Origin: WGOA01 sp964429745
Lineage (GTDB): Bacteria; Bacteroidota; Bacteroidia; Chitinophagales; BACL12
Reading direction: 5' to 3'
Assembly (NCBI GenBank): GCA_964429745.1
Contig: CAYSDI010000015.1
Location: forward strand, 1 to 50,348
DNA: 50,348 bases
In this document: piece by piece, positions 25,734 through 33,606 of the stretch
How the letters are laid out: each line of letters begins with the position of its first letter
Numbering within the stretch: position 1 is the stretch's first letter
Notes under the pieces: generated by a model
Seen by the model: the letters and a program-made list of their open reading frames with translations, nothing else
Databases searched by the model: none
What the model was told of the DNA's origin: nothing
Made by a program: the position numbers and the translations under genes

Positions 25734-25972
25734 CAAACTTATTAACGCATGAAAGCGGGTTACTGGATCGCCTGTGCCGCCATTACATTACTGAGTCTAA
25801 CTCTGCAGATCGTCGCCTGAGCGAGGACTTGCAGCAACCGATAAGGGATGATAGGAAAGCCTGAACGGCAATAGCTTTTCAGGTGAGCAAACGAGGTGGG
25901 ATGTAGGGAGGACGTTGTTCTCAACGTTTCACAAAAAAACCGGGCTCCTGGGAGGTGCCCGGTTTTGTTTTT
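25734..25972 (+). ncRNA. Possible small RNA or small-peptide transcript
   Basis: The region between serA and the converging Omp28-like gene is not empty. A -7-like TAGTTTCG lies at 25720-25727. Downstream are four hairpin-forming segments: 25813-25824 (TCGC-CTGA-GCGA), 25860-25883 (CCTGAA ... TTCAGG), 25912-25927 (ACGTTG-TTCT-CAACGT) and a strong terminator. A 23-codon frame (25749-25820, starting MKAGYWIACAAITLL, hydrophobic) lies in the 5' half. Either a structured RNA of about 240 bases or a small membrane peptide with a long 3' tail is possible. No known RNA family is recognised and no good -33 element is seen. Confidence 0.35.
25933..25972. terminator. Bidirectional intrinsic terminator
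   Basis: AAACCGGGC (25937-25945) pairs with GCCCGGTTT (25957-25965); T tracts follow on both strands (25963-25972 on plus; seven A at 25933-25939 give U on minus). It would end both the rightward transcript and the minus-strand Omp28-like gene, whose stop is at 26010-26012. Confidence 0.88.
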
Positions 25973-26009
25973 GGGGGAAGGACCTAAAAATCCATCTACT
26001 TCTTTATGC

Positions 26010-27089
26010 TCAATCCCTGGCCACGACAAAACGCTCAGTCTGGCTGTCGTTGTTGCTGCGGATGACGGCAAAATAGACCCCGGATGCATAGTCGCCCAGC
26101 ACATAAGTCTGTTGATGCGTCCCTGCGGTGTACCAGGCGTTGTTCAGCGTTTCTACCAAGCGTCCGTTGAGGTCATACACTTGCAGTGTGAGCGTTTCGG
26201 GCTGCTCAAGGCTAAAAGATAAACTCAGGGTTTGGTCAACCAGCGTTGGGCTAAGCTCCAGTGAGCCGAGGGTGCTGGTTTGGTCCAACCCGGATGGAGC
26301 TGCTTCGCGGTACAAGCCGGCCTGGTGCACTTCTTTAGTGGTCATGGTTTGGACAAAGGCCACCACCTTAAGCCTGGTCGGATCGATTTCTGCAAGGTCG
26401 ATGGGATAAGTGTAGTCGAGTGTGGTGATGTCCCCTTCGAACTGCTGGCCCAAAATGGAACCACCGGCACCCGTTAGCATGTTGCGCATGACCCAATAGA
26501 AATCTCGCTCGCTGTTGTAGCCGGGAGGGCTGGTGTAGTTGACCTCCTCTTCAATGACCACTATGTGTGCGCGCAGGTAATTGTCTGATGATTCTTGAAA
26601 GTCGCGGAGGGCCTCGAAACTTACGGAAACGCTGAGTTCGTCCTGGGCCACGTTTAGCTCCTGGGTAATGTCCAGACTCCACCAAGCGGGCTCAGAAAGT
26701 TCATTGTCCAGAGTGCTTTGGTTGATGCCTCCGGGGGTGCCGTAATATGTGCCGTTGATCCAAGCTTGTGGAAACGAGAATGTGCCGTAAAAGCTGGTTA
26801 TCCTACTATCCACCTGGGTTGGGTTAAAGGCCCACATCGGGTCCAGATAACCCCCGCCGCCGCGCTGGTATTTAATGATGGCCAAGTTCTCTGAATTTGC
26901 ATTAAGCAGGGTTCTGAACGCCGGATTTTGCGAAGCACAAGGCCCGCAAGAAGCACTGGTAACTTGTTCCACCAGGGCTACCCGCGCAACTGATTGAGCG
27001 TCCAAAACCGGGCTGCTCAGCGCTAAAATGAGCACGAGCAACAGCGAAGACGGGGTCGTTAATAGGGATTTGGCGTAAGGGGTGTTCAT
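26010..27089 (-). CDS. Omp28-like secreted thioredoxin-fold protein with T9SS sorting domain
   Basis: A 359-residue exported protein: signal peptide SLLLVLILALSSPVLDA, then a thioredoxin-like domain with the redox motif SASCGPCASQ (Cys48, Cys51), SFPQAWINGTYYG resembling the Omp28 family, a beta-rich middle, and from about residue 275 a T9SS type A C-terminal sorting domain (LELSPTLVDQTLSLSFSLEQPETLTLQVYDLNGRLVETL ... GVYFAVIRSNNDSQTERFVVARD). It is expected on the cell surface or outside, with a possible disulfide role. The gene converges on the small-RNA region and ends at a bidirectional terminator. Confidence 0.88.
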   Translation of the reverse strand: MNTPYAKSLLTTPSSLLLVLILALSSPVLDAQSVARVALVEQVTSASCGPCASQNPAFRTLLNANSENLAIIKYQRGGGGYLDPMWAFNPTQVDSRITSFYGTFSFPQAWINGTYYGTPGGINQSTLDNELSEPAWWSLDITQELNVAQDELSVSVSFEALRDFQESSDNYLRAHIVVIEEEVNYTSPPGYNSERDFYWVMRNMLTGAGGSILGQQFEGDITTLDYTYPIDLAEIDPTRLKVVAFVQTMTTKEVHQAGLYREAAPSGLDQTSTLGSLELSPTLVDQTLSLSFSLEQPETLTLQVYDLNGRLVETLNNAWYTAGTHQQTYVLGDYASGVYFAVIRSNNDSQTERFVVARD

Positions 27090-27253
27090 GATAGGGGGGA
27101 ATTAAAGCGTACAAGTTCCGGGGAAATGTCCGCATTCCCTGGCGCGACTGCGGATTTTAACAAAGGGCTGACAATTCTCCATAAACCCAGTAAGTGACCG
27201 GAATGTTCCCTGACGCGCTCGGGAATTGCTGAAATAACCCGATTTTCAACACC

Positions 27254-28411
27254 ATGCGCGAAGAGCGGGCAACAACAACCCTTAATGAGGCCGAATTGCA
27301 GAAGGCCGTAGAGCAGAACAATTGGATCTACGACCGCTGGTTTGAGCCTGACTACGCTTATTCCGTTCAAAAAAATTTGGGTGAGGGGCTGGATAAAAAT
27401 TACTTCCGCCTGCACTGGGTGGGCTTTAACCAAATGCCCCAACGCAACAACCCCGCCCATCCATTGATCTACTTTGGCAACCACAGCGGAATGAGCTTTC
27501 CCTGGGATGCCCTGATGTTGTCTTCGGGTATGCTCAAGCGGGTAGGCTTCCGTTTTCAGGATTTTTGGCGTCCTCTGGTGGCTCCGCAACTGAACAAGAT
27601 CCGGCTGATGAACGCCTTTCTCATCCGCGATTTCTGGCGGCGCTGCGGGGGCATAGACGCAACCTCGCTGAATTTTGAGACTATGATGCACTACCCGGGA
27701 TCCAACCTATTGATCTACCCGGAGGGCATCGCTGGCATTGGCAAGGGATTCAACCGGCGCTACCAGGTGCAGCGCTTTGCCACCAGCTTTGTGCGCATGA
27801 GCCTGAAGTACAAAACAGACATCATCCCTATCTGCACAGTCAATGGCGAGTACATCAATCCCTATTCCTACAATTTTGAATGGGTCAACCGCCTCTCGTC
27901 AAAAATTGGGATTCCCTTTCTGCCCATTACCTGGTTGCTGTTGTTCCTGCCTATTTTCCCCTGGCTGTTCTACTTTGCCTTCCCGGCCCGCCTCACGTTT
28001 GTGCGCGGAACGCGCATGAGCCCCTGGCAATGGACGGACAAACCCTTCGACCAATTGACCCGCCAGGACATAGAGGAAATTACGGAACGGGTGCGCGCTC
28101 AGTTTCAACAAGATCTGGACAAAGCCGTGGCAGAATATGGCAAAGAGCCTTATCAGGGCTGGCGTCTGCTTGGGCTTAACCTGCGCAATTGGAAGGAACT
28201 CGCCTTTTTCCACTCGCCGGGCTGGCCACTGCTCTTTGCGGAACACGAGCGCCTGTACCGGAAATCCGGGGGAAGGGCTTTTAAACTCCGAACGGGTCCT
28301 TTTTCCTTGTTGAAAGCGCTGGTCATGAATCCACCAACATGGGCTTACTTTATCCCTGTGCTCGGTTGGATCCCGATATTAATTCAAGGGTATCGAAAAG
28401 CAGATGCTTAA
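27254..28411 (+). CDS. Membrane-associated acyltransferase (LPLAT/MGAT-like)
   Basis: A 385-residue protein of the lysophospholipid acyltransferase superfamily. The acceptor motif reads FGNHSGMSFPWDA (His77, Asp85): the His-Asp spacing is longer than the HX4D of PlsC and fits the MGAT-like branch. YPEGIAGIGKGFNRRYQVQRFATSFVRMSLKYKTDIIPICTVNGE is the second conserved block, with the EG motif. Hydrophobic segments IPFLPITWLLLFLPIFPWLFYF and near the C terminus anchor it in the membrane. Substrate unknown: phospholipid, neutral lipid or another acyl acceptor. A lipoprotein esterase follows 14 bases later, perhaps in one operon. Confidence 0.82.
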   Translation: MREERATTTLNEAELQKAVEQNNWIYDRWFEPDYAYSVQKNLGEGLDKNYFRLHWVGFNQMPQRNNPAHPLIYFGNHSGMSFPWDALMLSSGMLKRVGFRFQDFWRPLVAPQLNKIRLMNAFLIRDFWRRCGGIDATSLNFETMMHYPGSNLLIYPEGIAGIGKGFNRRYQVQRFATSFVRMSLKYKTDIIPICTVNGEYINPYSYNFEWVNRLSSKIGIPFLPITWLLLFLPIFPWLFYFAFPARLTFVRGTRMSPWQWTDKPFDQLTRQDIEEITERVRAQFQQDLDKAVAEYGKEPYQGWRLLGLNLRNWKELAFFHSPGWPLLFAEHERLYRKSGGRAFKLRTGPFSLLKALVMNPPTWAYFIPVLGWIPILIQGYRKADA

Positions 28412-28425
28412 CCATCTGTATACCT

Positions 28426-29358
28426 ATGTTTATAAAATTGTCAAAACTCCCCGCTTGCGGGCTGATCATCGTGTTGGTTAGTTTGTTTAGCGGTTGTACC
28501 GCCACGCAGAAAAGCGAAGAAGAGGCTCCCCCTGCACCTTCGCAGGTGATCTTACATGAAAACTTTGCCTCTAAGTATGTTGCGGCCAGAACTATTGAAG
28601 TGTACTTGCCAATTGGTTATGACAGTACAAAAAGTTATGCAGTTTGCTACATGCACGACGGTCAGAATCTTTTTTCTGCTGAACGAACGTTCAACAAAGT
28701 TGAGTGGGGTGTAGACGAGGCGCTGGATTCGCTCGGATACGACATGATTGTGGTGGGGATTCACAACACCGGGTTGCGCTACCAGGAATACATGCCGCAA
28801 AAGCCGGAAGCTGCGGTTCAACCAGCACTCGAAATTGCTTGGGTGACCGACAGCAACCGGTTTAAATCTTTGCGTGGTGCCTTGTTGTCGGACGCCTACC
28901 TCCGCTTCATCGTCGAAGAACTTAAGCCCTGGATTGACCGTCGCTACACCACCATGCCCGACCGGGATCACACGTTTATCATGGGATCGAGCATGGGTGG
29001 GCTCATTTCGGCCTATGCGTTGGGCGAATACCCCGGGGTCTTTGGTGCAGCGGCCTGTCTGAGCTCCCACCTTCCCGCCCTGGACGGGTTTGTTCTGGAG
29101 TACTTCGCCCTTGGCAAACCATCCACCAGCCTTGGATCCCGTTTATGGATGGATCACGGAACCGAAGGGTTGGATTCTACCTACGCACCTTTTCAAGTGC
29201 AGGCTGATTCCATCTTGCTCAGCAAAGGCTGGACGCGCGGGGTCGATTTCGAGTCACGGGTGTACGAGGGCACTACCCACCATGAGTCCTCGTGGCGTGA
29301 GCGGCTGCCGTCCATCTTTGCTTTTCTCGTCGAGGGCAAAGTGAGCGCGAAAGAGTAG
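28426..29358 (+). CDS. Lipoprotein esterase (Fes/esterase D-like alpha/beta hydrolase)
   Basis: A 310-residue protein with a lipoprotein signal (MFIKLSKLPACGLIIVLVSLFSGC). The mature part is a putative esterase of the enterochelin esterase/esterase D type: VYLPIGYDSTKSYAVCYMHDGQNLF, DMIVVGIHNTG, FIVEELKPWIDRRYTT, the nucleophile elbow FIMGSSMGGLISAYA, and a late His in TTHHESSWRERLP. All three triad-type residues are plausible. The in-frame start at 28339 inside the upstream gene was rejected because the ATG at 28426 gives a clean signal peptide. Probable location: outer membrane or periplasm. Substrate unknown. Confidence 0.88.
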   Translation: MFIKLSKLPACGLIIVLVSLFSGCTATQKSEEEAPPAPSQVILHENFASKYVAARTIEVYLPIGYDSTKSYAVCYMHDGQNLFSAERTFNKVEWGVDEALDSLGYDMIVVGIHNTGLRYQEYMPQKPEAAVQPALEIAWVTDSNRFKSLRGALLSDAYLRFIVEELKPWIDRRYTTMPDRDHTFIMGSSMGGLISAYALGEYPGVFGAAACLSSHLPALDGFVLEYFALGKPSTSLGSRLWMDHGTEGLDSTYAPFQVQADSILLSKGWTRGVDFESRVYEGTTHHESSWRERLPSIFAFLVEGKVSAKE

Positions 29359-29486
29359 CTGGAGATGCCCTTGAGTTATTGGCGAGAATGATTTGCGCGG
29401 GAGAGTAGCTCGAATTATTGGTGAGCGCAAATTGCCCCGATGACCACGCCTGAATAGTCACGCTCGGTCTGCCTCCCCCCCCGAAC

Positions 29487-31379
29487 TCAGCGCAGGATTT
29501 CGTAGAGTTCCCCTTGGTAGGCATTTAACGGAAGCAAATCGCCGGGACCAAAGGTGATGCTCTGCCCGCTGCGAAGGTTTCGCAACAGGACCGCATCGCC
29601 CTTCCCCCGTGTTTCAGCATTGCCCAGCAGAGGCAGTAAGAAACGGTAGGGCACTTCTTGTGCTTTTTCGCTGCCGTTGACCACGCTCAGTAAGTTTCCG
29701 GACTCGTGATAACGTCCGTAGGCGTAGTAACCGCCGTCCCAGTCCGGGCGAACATGCCGCAGCTCGCCATGCCTTAATGCGGGATGCCGCGCGCGCAGCT
29801 GGAGCAGGTTTTGCATGTAGGTGAACATAGCATTTTCGGCGTCGGTGCGTCCCGATGCGGTAAAAGCTGAGCGGCTGTCGTCCGGGAAACCGCCTGGAAA
29901 ATCCTGGCGCAACTGCACATGGCTTTCGCCACCCATCATGCCGAGCTCTTCGCCGTAAAAAATTTGCGGGATGCCACGGGTGGTGAGTAGAATATGCAAA
30001 GCCACGCGGTAACGCCCGGCATTTCCCCCGGCTACAAATATCGGCCGCGGCGTATCGTGGTTGCCCAACAGGCTCACCAGGTTGTCCGGGTCGCCGAAAA
30101 AGTAATCCTCACTGAGCCGCTGGTAAATGGCAAGCAAGCCCTCCTGGCCTTTGAGGTATCGCTCCATGGCCATCATGAAACCAAAGTCAATGACGCTGGG
30201 AAGTTCCGAGTTAAAATTGCGCGGCAGTTGGCAACCTTCTTGAAAAAGCGCGGTGAACGCGGTGGTCCCCCAGGACTCTCCAGTGATGTTTAACGCCGGG
30301 TACTCCCGCAAAATGGCCCGCACCCACTGCACCCCGAATTCCGCATCGGAGTAGGGATAGGTGTCCTCGCGGATGCCGTCAATGCCGCTTTGCTCAATCC
30401 ACCAGAGGGTCTGTTGAATCAGGTAGCGGGCTACATACCGGTCTTGTTGATTCAAGTCGGGCATCTGGTCCACAAACCAGAAACGCCGCATTTTCTCCAG
30501 CTCGCCCGGCGCGGCATAAGGGTCATGCACGGCGGGAAGGTTGTGTCCGTCGGTGTCGTGTTTTTCCAGCGAGCCGTTGAACCAGGTTTGCGTTGGCTGA
30601 TTTTTTACCCAGACGTGGTCCACTCCGCAATGGTTGTTGACGTGGTCAAAAATGACTTTTAGCCCGAGGGAATGGGCGCTTTCCACAAACTCGGCATAGA
30701 GGCTGTTGGAGCCAAAACGCGGATCGATGCGGTAGTAGTCGGTGGCTGCGTAACCGTGGTAGCTGCTTTTTCCGGCGTTTTCCAAAACCGGCGTCAGCCA
30801 AAGGGTGGTCACCCCCAATTCATCAAAGTAATTCAGGTGATCCATGACGCCCTGAATGTCCCCCCCGTGCCAAGCTCCGGGCACACTGCGGTCGTATTCC
30901 TGGTAGAGTTTGGCGTCGTTAACGTTGTTGTTGGCGCGGTTGCCATCTGAAAAGCGATCGGGGACAATGAGGTAAATGACATCGTCCTGGTTAAAGCCTT
31001 GGTGCCTCTCTTCACGGGGTGCGCGGTCCATGATCGGGAAAAAGGTGCTGACTTCATCGCGAAGCGATCGGAACAGCAACCGATAATTGTCCGCTTTGAC
31101 GCCGGGCCCAATGTGCACATCCACAAACAAGTAATTCGGGCTGGCGCCGAGTTGCGTTCTTAGAATCGTTGGTCCGGGGGGATCAAACAAGGGCTCTACG
31201 CCGGCCAGGTTCTCCCCGTAGACCAGCAATTGCACCGTGTCGTGTTCCATTCCCGTCCACCAGTTGGGCGGATCAATGCGGGTGACTTTGGCCTCCTGGG
31301 CCTGCGCAAATTCTGTGGTGCACAAAAATGCAGCAAGGAGACCGGTGCCGGCTCTTTTGCTAAAAAGACTGCGTAACAT
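29487..31379 (-). CDS. GH13 alpha-amylase, cyclomaltodextrinase/neopullulanase type
   Basis: A 630-residue exported glycoside hydrolase acting on starch-derived or cyclic maltodextrins. Signal peptide TGLLAAFLCTTEFAQA, then an N-terminal immunoglobulin-like cyclomaltodextrinase domain (about residues 30-125), then the catalytic barrel: VIYLIVPDRFSDGN, region I DHVNNHCG, region II GIREDTYPY with the nucleophile Asp339, region III ITGESWG with Glu368, region IV LGNHDTPR with Asp442. A C-terminal beta domain ends the protein. No T9SS sorting domain is visible, so it is probably periplasmic or lipid-free secreted. It lies 42 bases downstream of the T9SS protein gene; the gap is occupied by a 21-bp palindrome. 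Confidence 0.93.
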   Translation of the reverse strand: MLRSLFSKRAGTGLLAAFLCTTEFAQAQEAKVTRIDPPNWWTGMEHDTVQLLVYGENLAGVEPLFDPPGPTILRTQLGASPNYLFVDVHIGPGVKADNYRLLFRSLRDEVSTFFPIMDRAPREERHQGFNQDDVIYLIVPDRFSDGNRANNNVNDAKLYQEYDRSVPGAWHGGDIQGVMDHLNYFDELGVTTLWLTPVLENAGKSSYHGYAATDYYRIDPRFGSNSLYAEFVESAHSLGLKVIFDHVNNHCGVDHVWVKNQPTQTWFNGSLEKHDTDGHNLPAVHDPYAAPGELEKMRRFWFVDQMPDLNQQDRYVARYLIQQTLWWIEQSGIDGIREDTYPYSDAEFGVQWVRAILREYPALNITGESWGTTAFTALFQEGCQLPRNFNSELPSVIDFGFMMAMERYLKGQEGLLAIYQRLSEDYFFGDPDNLVSLLGNHDTPRPIFVAGGNAGRYRVALHILLTTRGIPQIFYGEELGMMGGESHVQLRQDFPGGFPDDSRSAFTASGRTDAENAMFTYMQNLLQLRARHPALRHGELRHVRPDWDGGYYAYGRYHESGNLLSVVNGSEKAQEVPYRFLLPLLGNAETRGKGDAVLLRNLRSGQSITFGPGDLLPLNAYQGELYEILR

Positions 31380-31392
31380 AGTTTACTTTATG

Positions 31393-31413
31393 CATAACAT
31401 AAATTATGTTATG
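31393..31413. promoter_or_regulatory. 21-bp palindrome before the amylase gene
   Basis: CATAACATAA-A-TTATGTTATG is a perfect 10+1+10 inverted repeat in the 42-base gap upstream of the amylase start. On the minus strand it is the first part of a 34-base element whose diverged copy precedes trpA. It could be an operator. A run of six T follows it on the plus strand, so it could also stop antisense transcription. Confidence 0.6.
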
Positions 31414-31421
31414 TTTTTTAA

Positions 31422-33467
31422 CTAACGCGCTACCACGAAGGTGCTGCTGAAAACGCTACTGACCCCCGCGGGGTAGTTTTGCTTTTGTGAGGTGGAAGCC
31501 CCACCAGCAGCGGCTGCCCCTGATGCAGCACGGACGGCGCCAGCTTGGGTCGCGGAGTTTCCTATGCCCCCATTCCCCACCCCCAAAGGCTGTTGCAAGA
31601 TAGCAAGCGTATACATCCCCGGTGCCAGCGGGGCAGTGCTCATCCGAAAGAGGTTTTCTCCAACCTGCCCGGGACCGCTCCAGATTACTTCGACCAACCG
31701 ACCCTGGCCATCCAAGACCTGGACAAGCAACTGGCTGCGCTCTGCCAGCGTAAAGACCACGGACAGTTCAGAAGCGCTGGGATTGGGCCATGTTTTAAGT
31801 TCCTGCAACACCGCGAGGCCGGGCTCTGCCAAGCCAACGCTGACCACTTCCGTAGCCCGAACCTGCCCCACCCAGGTAGCATTGCAATTGCAATCAAGTC
31901 CGAATGGCGGCAGGCTGGGCCGCACTTTGCCAATGTTGCCGCTGGCCCAAACGGTACCGGGCTGGTTGTACACGCGTTGAACACCCGTGTAGTCGCCCCA
32001 GCGCTCGTAAATGCCGGAGGCAATGTTCACAAAGGTTTCGCCTTCCTTGATGGTGGTGATGTCCGAATAAGCAAAGTAGTTGCTGTACACCGCGCCGAAA
32101 CTCGGAAAGCGTGTCTTGGAACTGTAGTCAAACACGATGATGGATTGAATCTCTGACGGGTCGGTGCCCGTGAACGCGATGTTGGGATACCCAAAATCCA
32201 GCGAATCGCTGGAGCGGTCGCCCAGAATGTTAGCTTCTAAAAGTGGACTGCCGGGCACATCGTGAATCATGCCGTGGAAAATGCCGGTCCGCCCCGTAGC
32301 GGGATCTATGGTTGCGGAGACAAATTGAATCCGATCCCCTTCGTAAAAAGCGCCTAGAATACGACCGTCGTTGGTGTCAAAAGTCTGGTTGCTGGGCTGG
32401 CGCGCCACCGGGGGAAGGCCGTACGGTTCGTCGGAGCGAAGCACTTGCACCGTCAATTCCGCATCAGGCTCGTCAAAGCGGTCCGAGATGTGCACCAGAA
32501 AAATGCTGTCGTTGCTCAACGCGAAATTTCGGTTGCTCAGCAGCCACAGATCGGGGCCGTACAGCGTGGAACCACCCTGAATCGGCCGCAGGTTGCGAAG
32601 GGGTTTTCCCCCGAATTCAATGCCTTGCCAAAAGCCGCCGCGCAGCGAGTCACCAGCAAACCCGTCCATTTTGTCCATCTGCCAAACCAGCGTCTGGCTG
32701 AAACCGGTTTGCCAGGGTTCCCCTTCGCGCAGCAAGTTGATGGTGATGAACACTTCCTCGTCGGTCAGCGCCACCATCGGGTAATCGGTCCATGTGGTGT
32801 TGGCGAAGGGATTGCCGGGCAGGCGGTAGAAATTCCAGGGCTGCAACGGATCGCTGCTGGTGGAAAAGCACACAATGATGTGCGTGTCTGATGGGCCAAA
32901 TCCCGCCAAAAAGACGAGCACAAAACGGTTTTCCTGCGGATCGTAAAACACTTTGGGGTCGAATTTGCCTGCGCTGATGCCCAGCGTGTCGGCAAACGCG
33001 CCGAGCCCCATGCCCATGACCTGATTGCCTAGCGTGTCGTAGGCGTAAACGGTGGAATTGATCACGGAGATAACCCAGCCGTCGTTGGATACCGCAACGT
33101 GGTTGTCGTTGGGAATGGAAAAATTGTAGGGATTACCCTGGAAGTTGGTTCCTAAAGCTGGCGCCGGGATGTCGGCGCGCCGCTCAAATCGGTTGCGGTT
33201 ATCGGGTACAAAACTGGCCTCCCGCTCCGCTTTGCGCTCCTGCAGCATGGCCCGGTAGCTGCCCGAGCCCGGCACTGGCGCTTCGAGCGAGGTCATCACC
33301 GGCTGAAAATCCGGGCCGACATGCCGCGGATCCACTCGGATGGCGGCAACAGGCTCAATAAACACGCGCAAAGGTTGCGCCTGCAGGGGTTGGGCCAACC
33401 CTTGAGCAAGTATTTGGGCAAAAAGCGCGATTCCGCTCAGAAGGAGGGTAGTAAGGGTGCGGTCCAT
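31422..33467 (-). CDS. Secreted protein with T9SS sorting domain
   Basis: A 681-residue exported protein of unknown function. Signal peptide LLLSGIALFAQILAQGLAQ; a large domain (about residues 95-540) with repeated beta-propeller-like segments such as NDNHVAVSNDGWVISVINSTVYAYDTLGN and FDPKVFYDPQENRFVLVFLAG; then a T9SS sorting domain starting WPNPSASELSVVFTLAERSQLLVQVLDGQGRLVEV ... GMYTLAIL and ending STFVVAR. Between the last two strands is a roughly 45-residue Gly/Ala/Ser-rich insert. Expected to cross the outer membrane through T9SS. The amylase gene lies downstream. Confidence 0.85.
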   Translation of the reverse strand: MDRTLTTLLLSGIALFAQILAQGLAQPLQAQPLRVFIEPVAAIRVDPRHVGPDFQPVMTSLEAPVPGSGSYRAMLQERKAEREASFVPDNRNRFERRADIPAPALGTNFQGNPYNFSIPNDNHVAVSNDGWVISVINSTVYAYDTLGNQVMGMGLGAFADTLGISAGKFDPKVFYDPQENRFVLVFLAGFGPSDTHIIVCFSTSSDPLQPWNFYRLPGNPFANTTWTDYPMVALTDEEVFITINLLREGEPWQTGFSQTLVWQMDKMDGFAGDSLRGGFWQGIEFGGKPLRNLRPIQGGSTLYGPDLWLLSNRNFALSNDSIFLVHISDRFDEPDAELTVQVLRSDEPYGLPPVARQPSNQTFDTNDGRILGAFYEGDRIQFVSATIDPATGRTGIFHGMIHDVPGSPLLEANILGDRSSDSLDFGYPNIAFTGTDPSEIQSIIVFDYSSKTRFPSFGAVYSNYFAYSDITTIKEGETFVNIASGIYERWGDYTGVQRVYNQPGTVWASGNIGKVRPSLPPFGLDCNCNATWVGQVRATEVVSVGLAEPGLAVLQELKTWPNPSASELSVVFTLAERSQLLVQVLDGQGRLVEVIWSGPGQVGENLFRMSTAPLAPGMYTLAILQQPLGVGNGGIGNSATQAGAVRAASGAAAAGGASTSQKQNYPAGVSSVFSSTFVVAR

Positions 33468-33541
33468 GGCAGGAGGAAGCGGGTTTAGAAGTTCCCTAAA
33501 TTAAGAATTACCTCGCATGCGGGGGGTGGGGGGGCACAGGG

Positions 33542-33573
33542 AGCGGCGGGCCAGACAACGTTCTGGCCCCGCT
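33542..33573. repeat. GC-rich hairpin after uvrB
   Basis: GGGCCAGA (33548-33555) pairs perfectly with TCTGGCCC (33562-33569), extended by AGCG/CGCT outside two unpaired bases. It lies 34 bases after the uvrB stop on the minus strand. No T tract follows, so it may stabilise the mRNA end or need Rho. Confidence 0.55.
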
Positions 33574-33606
33574 AGCTCAGGCCCGCGGATCAACAAACCA
33601 TGCCGC

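Noticed and set aside
25734..25972. tRNA, tmRNA, SRP RNA or RNase P RNA
   Set aside because: None of the conserved segments (T-loop, CCA, GGAA tetraloop domain, RNase P core) could be found.
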